NCBI GenBank assembly: GCA_028285035.1
Contig: JANQQF010000157.1
Coordinates: forward strand, 1 to 30,929
DNA: 30,929 bases
Origin: Phycisphaerae bacterium
GTDB lineage: Bacteria > Chloroflexota > Anaerolineae > 4572-78 > J111
Direction: 5' to 3'
The notes under the pieces were generated by a model that made no database searches, was not told the DNA's origin, and saw nothing but the letters and a program-made list of their open reading frames with translations. Below are positions 8,101 to 15,676 of this stretch, in pieces. How positions within the stretch are numbered: position 1 is the first letter of the stretch; each line of letters begins with the position of its first letter. A program made the position numbers and the translations under genes.

Positions 8101-9468
8101 CTGTTGGATGTGGCCGGAGTACAAGCGCAGCTCAACGAACAGACCACGCTCATCTCCTACTATGTTTTAGAGGAACAAACGTTGGCTTTTGTGATCACCA
8201 GCAATGCGTTCACGGTGATTGAGCTAACCCTAACCGCCGAGCAACTGACCAGCCAAGTGGCCCAGTTTCGCGATATCATCAACCTGAACCAACCTGAGGT
8301 GCTCAACCAGGTAGCCCAGAGCTTGTATCAACAAATCATTGAGCCGCTTACCCCGCAACTGAACACCCCCCGTTTACTCATCGCGCCCCACAGCAGCCTC
8401 CACTATCTACCGTTCACAGCTCTGTACGACGCGGCCAACGAACAATATCTAATCGAGCGGCACGAAGTCGTGGTGATCCCTAGTGCCAGTGCCTTACCTT
8501 TTATTCAACAGAATGCTGAGGACCAGGGCCAGACCGAGGCAGATCGACTGCCCGCCTTGGTGGTGGGCAATCCCACCACCGGGGATTATGATGCTACTGC
8601 ATCGTTGGCCACCCAACGCGAGGGGTTGGGATCATTACCGTTTGCTGAGAAAGAGGCCGAAGCTATCGCTAGCCTATACGGGGTCGAGCCGCTGGTGGGG
8701 CAGGATGCCACCGAAGGCGCGGTGCGTGAGCAGGTGTCTATCGCAAACATCCTGCATCTGGCCGCACACGGGGCCTACAATCCGGTGAGCCCGTTAAGCT
8801 CGCTAGTAGCCTTGGCCCCGGATGATACCTATGACGGCTGGCTAACAGTGGGTGAAATCTACGGGCTGGATTTGCAACAGACCGAGTTGGTGGTGTTGAG
8901 TGCTTGCCAAACCCAGCTTGGTGAGCTGAGCGCGGGCGACGAGTTAGTTGGTCTGACTCGGGCCTTTATGTTCGCCGGAACGCCCAATGTCATCGCTACC
9001 CTATGGAATGTTGATGATACGGCCACTGGGGATTTGATGGAAAAGTTCTACAACCATTTGCAGGCGGGACAGGATAAAGCCACGGCCCTTCGGCAGGCCC
9101 AGCTTGATTTGATTACCGAGGGCACTTATGCTGATCCCTACTACTGGTCGGCCTTTGTCCTTTCCGGTGATGGTGGCGAGGTCGGGGCCACGTCACCACA
9201 ACCGCAAGTCGGCGTCACGGGGGTCACTGGGGCGATCGTTGATCCTGAAATCGAGCCAGACACAAGCCCAGTTGAAGCCACCCCAGCTATAGCCCAAATC
9301 GAGGGCATTGCCGGGGCGAGCGAGCGTGAAAGTGAGTCAACGTCAGAGCCGACCGCAGGTATCCCTTGGGGCACATTGGGTATGGTTGGCGGGCTTGTCA
9401 TTGGTGGCCTCATCGCTGTCGGGGTTGCCGGATCGGTATGGTGGAGACGGCGGGCGAGTTCGTTGTAG
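5155..9468 (+). CDS. secreted, membrane-anchored TPR-CHAT protease
   Basis: A 1437-residue protein. Order: signal peptide (residues 1-43, hydrophobic core LTLVLLSLSTLFLA, cleavage-like APPAAA/Q); about twenty TPR units of almost exactly 40 residues each (about 48-848, pattern 'EA.TL..IG.VY..Q..Y.EAL..YEQAL.I'); a coiled linker; a CHAT caspase-like peptidase domain (about 990-1345) with the His of HLAAHG (H1205) and the Cys of LSACQT (C1251); a Pro/Thr/Glu-rich stalk; and a C-terminal membrane span ending in WWRRRASSL. This topology puts the repeats and the protease outside the cytoplasm. CHAT proteins cleave target proteins, and separase is a relative. An alternative GTG start at 5038 has a good AGGAG and adds 39 residues, but it would bury the signal peptide 60 residues in, so the ATG is preferred. 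The adjacent kinase also ends in TPRs. Confidence 0.9.
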   Translation: MISVRCDIPSSGGRFYTLSKLSSTLTLVLLSLSTLFLAPPAAAQNTNDCVALQQTGNDLLFDQDHPAEALEQYEAALTCYREGGGDLQREGLTLLVTGLAHDNLTQYQQAATAYQESLAIQRELGQADREGLTLYLLGSAYSNLDDTDQALSNYLAALPFYRQDDDQETEASLLVQIGYAYQQQESYEDAATYYQQALDLQRSLEDQAGEADTLITLGFMYYSQDAYEDALATFEQMLTIRQTLDDRSGEAYAYYALGLVYDRQDDYEAAQNSYEQALTIYRELEDRENEALILYSLALIYYYQDRYPEAIELNEQALVIRQDLEILDGAAAVLQNLGLIYEKQARYEETIEIYEQALTIYRALGQTDSEAGTLSNLGDAYRNQALYEQALETYEQALAISHEMDNPEFQASILSKIGDVYGDQGEYEAAVEQYEQTLLIYQDTGNQEGRVITLNNLGFLYEDQEQYSEALQHFEQALAINRELGNTFGEALTLDYIGNVYRSQANYNEALAAYDQALAIHLAEENKVSEAIMLSRIGEVFRNQYRYDEAETHYQLALEIQRELQNRSGERLALGYLGGVYEEQARYAEALQVYQQSLLLNQELGDQSDEAITLMNIGSVYEQQGRYDVAFEAYEQALEIRQAEGEQRSEAFTLRDMASVLAKQNRFEEALGFYQQALEVNQAIENRREEAAILNRIGELYRQQMRYEESLELYEEALANYQAVEDRDGERATLRYIGQLYAEQDQYDEALSFQEQDLAIALELEDIFDQSFALRNMADVYAKQGEFDQAFDLYNQALTLQQTVGRRLSQMHTLRKMGQAYEAQGDGEQASTAYQQALDILEEIRATAGSEEGRADFINQYASLYGATVTLAHREGDGEEAFLLSERSRARAFLDTLATGQVVLSDNEAADLLLEEQAIFNRQQAVQDDLARARLANPANPELVANLETTLAETQQAYSDIQAAIADYSDQLALTFGRDEQNLLDVAGVQAQLNEQTTLISYYVLEEQTLAFVITSNAFTVIELTLTAEQLTSQVAQFRDIINLNQPEVLNQVAQSLYQQIIEPLTPQLNTPRLLIAPHSSLHYLPFTALYDAANEQYLIERHEVVVIPSASALPFIQQNAEDQGQTEADRLPALVVGNPTTGDYDATASLATQREGLGSLPFAEKEAEAIASLYGVEPLVGQDATEGAVREQVSIANILHLAAHGAYNPVSPLSSLVALAPDDTYDGWLTVGEIYGLDLQQTELVVLSACQTQLGELSAGDELVGLTRAFMFAGTPNVIATLWNVDDTATGDLMEKFYNHLQAGQDKATALRQAQLDLITEGTYADPYYWSAFVLSGDGGEVGATSPQPQVGVTGVTGAIVDPEIEPDTSPVEATPAIAQIEGIAGASERESESTSEPTAGIPWGTLGMVGGLVIGGLIAVGVAGSVWWRRRASSL

Positions 9469-9587
9469 ATGCATGTCAATCTCATACAACCCAAGCTATT
9501 CAGTTGCGAACTTGATTAGACCCTTGTGTTTCGGTTATCATTGTAGTATCTATTGCAACAGATCAACCAAAACAAGGAGCCTAACAA

Positions 9588-9920
9588 ATGGAAGAGGAAG
9601 TCCGTCATCTTTTAAAGAACAAACAAAAAATCAATGCGGTCAAGCTGGTGAGAGAGCGCACTGGAGTTGGCTTGAAAGAGGCCAAAGAGTATGTTGACGC
9701 TGTGGAAAAGGGGTTAAGGCCACCTGATCTACAGACTTCATCCCACGGCGATTCATCATATGACTCAATGTACTCATATGACTCAACGTCCTCCGATATA
9801 CGCGGCGAGGTGCAATATCTGTTGGGGCAAGGCAAAAAAATCGAGGCAGTGAAGTTTGTGCGCGAGCGAACGGGTATGGGCTTGAAAGAGGCGAAGGAGT
9901 ACGTAGATTCTTTGGGGTAG
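9588..9920 (+). CDS. duplicated ribosomal L7/L12 C-terminal-like protein
   Basis: A 110-residue protein made of two copies of a short segment resembling the C-terminal domain of ribosomal protein bL12. Copy 1 (residues about 3-38) and copy 2 (about 73-108) share VRERTG[VM]GLKEAKEYVD, which matches the conserved helix-turn of bL12 that contacts elongation factors. Between them lies a Ser/Tyr/Asp-rich linker (about 45-71, with SYDSMYSYDST). The protein lacks the bL12 N-terminal dimerisation domain and is too short to be the stalk protein. Related small proteins occur next to unrelated genes in many bacteria and their role is not known. An AAGGAG site precedes the ATG by eight bases. It lies 119 bases after the CHAT gene and may have its own weak promoter. 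Confidence 0.75.
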   Translation: MEEEVRHLLKNKQKINAVKLVRERTGVGLKEAKEYVDAVEKGLRPPDLQTSSHGDSSYDSMYSYDSTSSDIRGEVQYLLGQGKKIEAVKFVRERTGMGLKEAKEYVDSLG

Positions 9921-9980
9921 TCTTTCAACATCCCAGCCCCTACCCTAATGCTTGCCTGACATTGTATCAAGGACAAATGA

Positions 9981-10334
9981 ATGAAACCCTCTCCTATTAA
10001 AGAAACAATCGCATTTGAGGAATTTGAGAAACTTGATGTAAGAGTCGGTACAATCATCGACGTTGCAGATGTAGAAAAATCCAACAAACTCATGAAATTG
10101 ACGGTCGACTTTGGTGATCACACTCGATCAATTTTGGCAGGTATCAAACAGGAACGTGAGAACCCAAAAGAAATTGAAGGCAAGCAAGCTCTGTTCGTAT
10201 TAAATTTACCGGAAAAGAAAATGGCTGGCGAGCTTTCGCAAGGGATGTTGTTTGATATCGGTTACGCTGACGGGATTGTACCCGTTTTGGCGACACCAGA
10301 AAAGCCCGTTCCAAATGGTTCGAGGGCAGGATAA
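9981..10334 (+). CDS. stand-alone tRNA-binding (EMAP/CsaA-like) domain protein
   Basis: A 117-residue OB-fold protein of the tRNA-binding family. FEKLDVRVGTIIDVADVEKS (residues about 14-33), LMKLTVDFG (37-45), ILAGI and GELSQGMLFD are the hallmark strands shared by CsaA, the C-terminal domain of methionyl-tRNA synthetase, and Trbp111. LRVG-type sequence and the SQGM signature are intact. Such proteins bind the tRNA elbow as dimers; CsaA is also described as a chaperone. Sequence around the second half (GKQALFVLNLPEKKMAGELSQGM) looks closer to the MetRS tail than to CsaA, so no symbol is given. AAGGA precedes the ATG by seven bases. Confidence 0.85.
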   Translation: MKPSPIKETIAFEEFEKLDVRVGTIIDVADVEKSNKLMKLTVDFGDHTRSILAGIKQERENPKEIEGKQALFVLNLPEKKMAGELSQGMLFDIGYADGIVPVLATPEKPVPNGSRAG

Positions 10335-10457
10335 TACTCATTTAGCAAAGCCAATCGTGCAAATTTGTAGGAAAAGGGATTTTTAAGTCTGACTGAGATA
10401 GAAATGGCATCATTGGCCACACAAATTGGGGCATGAATAAAGGACCATTAAAAATGT

Positions 10458-11237
10458 ATGCAGCCTAAATTAACCATCATCAACAATGTTTTTATAAGAC
10501 AACGTCTTATGACTGCAGCGCAAGGTGCAATTTGGTTTATTCACGCGTTTGGTGAGTCTGGGTTATCCTACAAAAACCTGCTTACCTCAAAGCTCGGTGA
10601 CCATTTCAACCTCTATGTACCAGACTTTCCTGGCTTTGGAGGAAGCCCACTACAGCCAGATCGAACTTCGTTAGAGGATGCAGCCCAGATCCTCATCGAG
10701 CTCATCAACATTGCATCGCCGACGGATGATTTATTTCTGGTCGCTCATTCCGTCGCCGGTATTATCGGAACCCGCGTGGCCCGTGCATTAGGGCCACGGG
10801 TGAAGGGCTACTTCAATATTGAAGGCAATCTGACCGCTCAAGATGCCTATTTTTCGGGGCAAGCCACGAAGTACACATCGGGGCAACAGTTTAAGCAAGA
10901 TTTCTCGCAGCAGATATACAAAATGGCCCAGGATAATGTCGCATTAAAACGATTCTTCGCCAGTGTCAGTTTTGCCCACCCAGATGCATTAATGGGATGG
11001 GGACAATCTTCGGTGCAGCACAGTCCACTATCCGGCGAAGAATTTGCAGCGTTAGCCTGCCCAAAACTCTACTACTGGGGCAAGAACACAACCTCAGAAG
11101 CCGCCCAACACTTTATTGCTTCAACATCTCTCCCTAACAAACAATTCACCAACAGCGGGCATTGGCCAATGATTAATCAACCCAATCAATGTGCTGATGA
11201 CATCCTAACGTTTTTTATGAGCAATACCAACACTTGA
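10458..11237 (+). CDS. alpha/beta hydrolase
   Basis: A 259-residue alpha/beta-hydrolase. The nucleophile elbow is LVAHSVAG (S98), where the first Gly of the usual GxSxG is replaced by Ala; the oxyanion-hole region is FIHAFGESG (about 28-36), with HAFG in place of HGFG/HGGG. The catalytic His is H235 in NSGHWPM, and an acidic residue would be expected around WGKNTTSEA (about 208-216), where a clear Asp is absent. Substrate is unknown. AAGGA lies 13 bases before this ATG but nine before an out-of-frame ATG at 10454 that would encode only four codons, so initiation may be inefficient. Confidence 0.82.
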   Translation: MQPKLTIINNVFIRQRLMTAAQGAIWFIHAFGESGLSYKNLLTSKLGDHFNLYVPDFPGFGGSPLQPDRTSLEDAAQILIELINIASPTDDLFLVAHSVAGIIGTRVARALGPRVKGYFNIEGNLTAQDAYFSGQATKYTSGQQFKQDFSQQIYKMAQDNVALKRFFASVSFAHPDALMGWGQSSVQHSPLSGEEFAALACPKLYYWGKNTTSEAAQHFIASTSLPNKQFTNSGHWPMINQPNQCADDILTFFMSNTNT

Positions 11238-11445
11238 TGGCTATGTGGCGTCAATTTGAAACAATGAACAAGTAGTGTGACTATGCTTCAAGGTGACTTC
11301 ATTCCGATCGGGGCGACGCCAGCGAGCACAGGGTCCATTATTTTCAGCGGCAGTATGTGCAAGCAATGGAGGTTCACGAAACAATAGAGTGATCGAGATT
11401 AAAAATAAATTGGCAATGTAGGATGGACCACGTTAAGGGGTATCA
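11238..11445. other. non-coding gap with a possible coding remnant
   Basis: This 208-base gap holds no clear terminator. From 11284 a 34-codon open frame (begins MLQGDFIPIGATPAS) runs to a stop at 11386-11388, and another frame over 11318-11395 (GDASEHRVHYFQRQYVQAM) looks more protein-like but has no start. It could be the tail of a decayed enzyme; I could not identify it. Confidence 0.25.
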
Positions 11446-12399
11446 ATGAAATACCAGCTCAACCACGACCAAACCGAATTTTCTTTTGAAACCGCAGACC
11501 TACAAGGAAAATTTGTCGTTGATAGCGAGGCATATAGTCCGAGTCATCGCCATCAGATCAGAGGATTATTACACAAACCGACTGATGTCTATGTGACGCC
11601 GACAAAAGAGGCTCAAAAGGCACATTCGGGGTTATGCAATTTTTTCCGGGCCTACGCGCGGAATAGCTGGTTAACTGAACTGCGAGCCTTACCTGCTGAC
11701 GTTACCCTACTAGCACAAGGCGTTCAATTAAGCTGGTCTCCCAGCCTACAACATCAAGCCAAACTTGTCGCTACATACACCATCAAAGAACCCAACATCA
11801 TAGATATCGACCTTGCGATCGAAGGGTACGGTTACTATCCCGATTATGAATTGGTGTTTAGCAATTACCACTCACCTCATTTAGCAGGCGGTACGTTTGT
11901 CAAAAAGGACAGTCCACAGGGAGCCGATGTTGAAGAAATTATGGTGATGGACAACGATGTGTTTCACGGGCTGTACCCATTTTTTCCCCGAGATTTAGCC
12001 GCTGTGCAGATGCTCAACGATGGGCGGAGTCAAAAAGGGCGGTGGTATTATCAGCCCGTTTGTGGTCGCTTGTACGGCTATCCCCTCGGCTTTGCCACCA
12101 ATGACACGACCGAGCTGTTGGTGATGGGTCGACCAGAGGATGTGGCCGCTGTGGGAGTCACGTATGTGGCCGAGGATGAACGATACGATGATGTGGCCCA
12201 ACATCATGCCTTGTATCTTTCGCTGTTTGGCCGGGATTTACATCCAGGCGATGGGTGGCGAACCCAAATTCGGGTGATGGTGAGGGAGGCGGGCGATACT
12301 GGGCAGCGAGTTCAGAGCTATCGCTCGTTTCTGGACACTGTTCAGGAGATTGATCGAAGGTTCGAGATTGATCCGAAATCGTTCTCGAAAACTGGCTGA
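11446..12399 (+). CDS. uncharacterised beta-rich protein
   Basis: A 317-residue soluble protein I do not recognise. It lacks a signal peptide and membrane spans. It is rich in alternating hydrophobic segments typical of a beta-sandwich (KLVATYTIKEPNIIDIDLAIEGYGYYPDYELVFSNYH region, about 107-146), followed by HSPHLAGGTFVKKD and a Tyr/Phe-rich middle (VFHGLYPFFPRD, GRWYYQPVCGRLYGYPLGF). A carbohydrate-related fold of the galactose-mutarotase kind is possible from this pattern but not shown. The C-terminus is a helix (VQSYRSFLDTVQEIDRRFEI). Start supported by AAGGGG five bases upstream of the ATG. It stands between the hydrolase and the promoter at 12454. Confidence 0.7.
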   Translation: MKYQLNHDQTEFSFETADLQGKFVVDSEAYSPSHRHQIRGLLHKPTDVYVTPTKEAQKAHSGLCNFFRAYARNSWLTELRALPADVTLLAQGVQLSWSPSLQHQAKLVATYTIKEPNIIDIDLAIEGYGYYPDYELVFSNYHSPHLAGGTFVKKDSPQGADVEEIMVMDNDVFHGLYPFFPRDLAAVQMLNDGRSQKGRWYYQPVCGRLYGYPLGFATNDTTELLVMGRPEDVAAVGVTYVAEDERYDDVAQHHALYLSLFGRDLHPGDGWRTQIRVMVREAGDTGQRVQSYRSFLDTVQEIDRRFEIDPKSFSKTG

Positions 12400-12453
12400 T
12401 TGTAATACCCAACACGATTAAACCATCGTCAAACACTCAAGTGCTTTAAACGA

Positions 12454-12483
12454 TTGAGAAAGAATGGTATCATTCTCTATGAT
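12454..12483 (+). promoter_or_regulatory. promoter with palindrome filling the spacer
   Basis: TTGAGA (12454-12459) and TATGAT (12478-12483) are 18 bases apart. The spacer is almost wholly taken by AGAATGGTATCATTCT (12461-12476), whose 6-bp arms AGAATG/CATTCT are perfect. A protein bound there would sit between the two boxes, as in repressor or MerR-type control. It would drive the membrane protein and the leucine-rich-repeat gene. Confidence 0.5.
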
Positions 12484-12553
12484 CAGGTCTCCTGTCCTGT
12501 TTGCCAACCTTTTCTCAATGTCAACCTTCTTGTAACGTTCAGCCTAAAAACGT

Positions 12554-13105
12554 ATGAAACTCTTCCTCACACACTTTCTCCTTTTCACAATCATCAGTTG
12601 GCTGTTCGGCGCAGTTGGGTATATGTTAGTGTTTCATATTCAAGGTTATGATGTATTTGGCGCGGTATTTCTTGTTAGAATTCCTCTTTATTACAATCAA
12701 TATCCCTATCAATATATTTTTATTGTGGCTGTGACTTATGGTCTTGTTGCTACCCTGTGGGTACGTTCTCGTGGTCACTTGCGTGGTTGGCGACGAGTTA
12801 CCAGTATCGGTGCGGCCATCTTTATTGTAATAGTTGTGGCGTCTATCCCCGGCGGGATACTTTGGGCGGTGCATGATATCCAAGCCGGCTTTGTCCCCCC
12901 ATTTGATACTCTGGTTAATCATCTTTTTTCTATTGGTATGGCTGGTCCCATTTTTATCTGGAGCATCCTTATCACATCCTCAATGTCCTATATTCTTTTT
13001 GGTTACCTGATTGGCTATTTTTTGATGGATTTTGGTCAAAGAATATTGCAAAAACAAATTGCCGCTAACAACAGCCCTGAGCCTCATTATCTATTCGGAG
13101 AGTGA
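12554..13105 (+). CDS. four-helix membrane protein, function unknown
   Basis: A 183-residue integral membrane protein with four hydrophobic segments: FLTHFLLFTIISWLFGAVGYML (about 3-24), YIFIVAVTYGLVATLW (about 53-70), VTSIGAAIFIVIVVASIPGGILWA (about 83-106) and GPIFIWSILITSSMSYILFGYLIGYFLM (about 134-160). No family signature is evident. Its stop codon overlaps the region just before the leucine-rich-repeat gene (the ATG at 13108 follows the TGA by two bases), so the pair is almost certainly translationally coupled. No clear ribosome-binding site precedes this ATG. Confidence 0.75.
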   Translation: MKLFLTHFLLFTIISWLFGAVGYMLVFHIQGYDVFGAVFLVRIPLYYNQYPYQYIFIVAVTYGLVATLWVRSRGHLRGWRRVTSIGAAIFIVIVVASIPGGILWAVHDIQAGFVPPFDTLVNHLFSIGMAGPIFIWSILITSSMSYILFGYLIGYFLMDFGQRILQKQIAANNSPEPHYLFGE

Positions 13106-13107
13106 CA

Positions 13108-15516
13108 ATGACCGAGCTTGAAATCGCCGAAGCAAAAATCAAAGAAGCCGCCCAAACAGATGCGACGAGCCTTGACCTTCAAGGTAACTTCAGGGTACTT
13201 CCCCCAGAAATCGGCAACCTATCAGCCGTACGGCATCTTAAGATATACGTACAGTTAGAGGTGTTGCCATCAGAAATTGGCCAACTGAGCGCTCTTGAAA
13301 CCCTCAATGTTTATGGAGATTTTCTCACGCAGGTGCCTCCCGAAATTGGCAATTTAACAAATTTGAAAGAATTGAGGCTAGAGGGTCAGTTCGACGCTCT
13401 CCCTTCTGAAATTGGCAATTTGGCCGCCCTAGAAATTCTCTATCTTCGCGGAATAGGAGAGAATTTACATACGCTCCCCGCCGAAATTGGCAGCTTAACT
13501 CAACTCAAAGAAGTCATCATAGAACAAGCAAATTTACAAAGTCTACCCGCTGAGATTGGCCAGTGGCGCAAGTTAGAGTATTTACGGTTGGATCGGTGTC
13601 AGTTAAACAGCCTACCAAGCACCATTGGCAATTTAGAAGTACTCGAAGTAATTGATGTATCAAACAATGAGATACAGGGTTTACCCCCCGAAATTGGCCG
13701 TTTGCCGACGCTGCAAACCTTGATTTTAGACGGCAACCCCCTCTCGATACTGCCTCCCGAAATTGGCCACTTAACCACTCTGCAACATCTTGATATTGAT
13801 GCAAATCTGGAGGTTCTACCATCAGAAATCGGCAAGCTAACTACGCTTGAAACCCTCAAAATTGGTGGACACTTGGCTCTCCTACCTCCCGAAATCGGCA
13901 GCTTGACGCAGCTAAAGATGTTGGTGATAAATGGAGGTAATTTCGAGAGCTTACCTCCTGAAATTGGTAACTTAACGGCCTTGGAAAGCCTCGAAATTAG
14001 CTCACGAGATGTTCTACACACCTTACCACCCGAGATTGGCAATTTGAGTCAACTAAAAAAGATCACAATAGAGCAGGCAAATTTACAAAGTTTACCCACT
14101 GAGATTGGTAATTTGAGTAAGTTGGAGCATCTACAGTTGAATGGGTGTCATTTAAGCCGTCTGCCAGACACGATTGGTAAATTAAAGGCCCTGCGATGGC
14201 TTGACTTGCAAATCAATCAATTAAAGACCTTACCTGCGGAAATTGGGAAATGTATTGCACTACAGAGTTTGAAGCTCGCCAATAATGATTTGCGAGAATT
14301 ACCGACCACAATCAGGGCTTTAGAGAATTTACAAGACTTAGACGTCTATAAAAATCCAGAATTAGCAGCCCTGCCAGAGGGGTTGCAACCAACAGGGAGG
14401 GTAAACGTTGAAGGAACAAAGATTAAGCGGTTGCCAGCCTCCTATCGTCACGCCTTTGTACGCCCCAGGGTCATCAAATTTGAGAGCGAACCCGAAGATA
14501 AAGAGGGACATTGGCTGCTTAAGGATGGTGTCGTAGCGCTTGAGGGTGAAATACCGGCTGATTTTCTGGAAGCCTTACCACGCATTGGTCACAAAATCCG
14601 TGAATTAACGATGGGTGAATTATACAATATCGAGACATTGCCCATTGATCTGGGGTACCTTGAGGATCTGAAAAAGCTTATTTTAGGAAGAATTGAGCCT
14701 GTCGGCGAACCGCCATTCACCTTACCGTCAACAATCCGTAGCCTCAAAAAACTCAAAGTCTTGGAATTTCTGAGCAGTTGGCTCGCCTTACCCCCAGAAA
14801 TAGGGTATCTGGAGGCGTTAGAAGAAATCCAGCTCGAAAGCGCCCGTATTGTCTGGCCTGAAAAATTGGTTGGGGGCAACCTGCCCAACCTGCGGGAGGT
14901 CGCCACTGGTCTAGAGTGTCATATGAATGACCTGCCAGATTGGTTAGGGGGGTGTCCAGCTCTGCAGGTTGTCTCTTTATCCGAGTGCTCTGGGGTGACG
15001 CATCTGCCTGACTCTTTTACCCACCATTATCTAATCCGCCTGGCTTTTCACCGGTGTCGCGACCTAACAACCTTGCCCACAGGACTATCCGTGACACGCC
15101 TCCAAATCTTACCTGGAACGAAACTCGACCGTTTGCCGGATAACCTAACGATTACTGGTTATGTGGATATTCAAGGGTTAGTCAACATCCAAATTCCCAA
15201 CAACTTTACCCACCTCCCGCTTTCGCAGCACCTCTACGTTGATTTAGACCAGGTGACCCGTGACGGGATATTAGGCGAACCAAAGGTAGAAATCCAGCGG
15301 GGTATGATTCAAGCCTTAGGTTTTGAACGCTTTATGGCCTTAGCCAACCCGGAAATTATTGATGAGGATGTTGTCGACGGAAAAACACGGCACTTGTTAC
15401 AGGTGCCATCTGGTGAGCAGGAGCCTTTGACTCTGCTCATCACAACATCAAATGAGGAAATGCTCATTCGACAGGTGGCAACCAATATCAAAACTTGTGA
15501 GGAAGCAGATAATTAG
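13108..15516 (+). CDS. leucine-rich-repeat protein with DUF6745-like C-terminus
   Basis: An 802-residue protein. After a short helical lead (residues 1-25) come 17 consecutive leucine-rich repeats of about 23 residues with the core LPxEIGxLxxLxxLxI (about 30-425), then an irregular stretch with further repeats (TLPIDLGYLEDL, TLPSTIRSLKKL, ALPPEIGYLEAL, DLPDWLGGCPAL and others, to about 710). No Roc/COR GTPase, kinase or TIR domain is present and there is no signal peptide. The last 80 residues (ILGEPKVEIQRGMIQALGFERFMALANPEIIDED..., then EPLTLLITTS) resemble the DUF6745 module, which in larger proteins follows repeats; here it stops early. Start at ATG 13108 is chosen because GGAG lies seven bases before it; a GTG at 13102 is possible. 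The gene follows the membrane protein without a gap. Confidence 0.88.
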   Translation: MTELEIAEAKIKEAAQTDATSLDLQGNFRVLPPEIGNLSAVRHLKIYVQLEVLPSEIGQLSALETLNVYGDFLTQVPPEIGNLTNLKELRLEGQFDALPSEIGNLAALEILYLRGIGENLHTLPAEIGSLTQLKEVIIEQANLQSLPAEIGQWRKLEYLRLDRCQLNSLPSTIGNLEVLEVIDVSNNEIQGLPPEIGRLPTLQTLILDGNPLSILPPEIGHLTTLQHLDIDANLEVLPSEIGKLTTLETLKIGGHLALLPPEIGSLTQLKMLVINGGNFESLPPEIGNLTALESLEISSRDVLHTLPPEIGNLSQLKKITIEQANLQSLPTEIGNLSKLEHLQLNGCHLSRLPDTIGKLKALRWLDLQINQLKTLPAEIGKCIALQSLKLANNDLRELPTTIRALENLQDLDVYKNPELAALPEGLQPTGRVNVEGTKIKRLPASYRHAFVRPRVIKFESEPEDKEGHWLLKDGVVALEGEIPADFLEALPRIGHKIRELTMGELYNIETLPIDLGYLEDLKKLILGRIEPVGEPPFTLPSTIRSLKKLKVLEFLSSWLALPPEIGYLEALEEIQLESARIVWPEKLVGGNLPNLREVATGLECHMNDLPDWLGGCPALQVVSLSECSGVTHLPDSFTHHYLIRLAFHRCRDLTTLPTGLSVTRLQILPGTKLDRLPDNLTITGYVDIQGLVNIQIPNNFTHLPLSQHLYVDLDQVTRDGILGEPKVEIQRGMIQALGFERFMALANPEIIDEDVVDGKTRHLLQVPSGEQEPLTLLITTSNEEMLIRQVATNIKTCEEADN

Positions 15517-15520
15517 TCTT

Positions 15521-15640
15521 CTGGGTTTTGATCTTTTGGGTGCGATTGAGGCAGGTGTGGCATACACCCTACATTTCAAGAAAACCTCTGTTACGTTCGT
15601 CGAGAATCTGACCCAGGTTTTTTGTTGGGGGTGGGGGTTG
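15521..15640 (+). repeat. dispersed repeat, copy A (terminator-like right end)
   Basis: This copy starts four bases after the stop of the leucine-rich-repeat gene. It aligns with copy B at 19229-19340, including AACCT...TTCGTCGAGA...AGGTTTTTTG. It has a 5-bp stem GGTGT-ggcat-ACACC (15554-15568) and an outer AAAACCT/AGGTTTT pair (15581-15587, 15615-15621) followed by a T-run, so on the + strand it could end transcription of the repeat-protein gene. Its first 30 bases match the helicase gene 3' end at 21229-21258 in 27 of 30 positions. Confidence 0.7.
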
Positions 15641-15661
15641 GTGATGGAAATGCCATCATCA
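15640..15661. terminator. hairpin between convergent genes
   Basis: GGTGATGG, five bases, CCATCATC form an 8-bp stem with one G-T pair, lying between the ends of the leucine-rich-repeat gene and the convergent BadF-type kinase gene. No T-run follows on either strand, so a terminator role is only suggested. Confidence 0.25.
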
Positions 15662-15676
15662 ATGTAGTAAATGAGT

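Noticed and set aside
10371..10400. Resemblance of 10371-10400 to the helicase-end repeat
   Set aside because: Only about 13 bases agree (GTCTGACTGAGAT versus GTCTGATTGAGAT), which could be chance.
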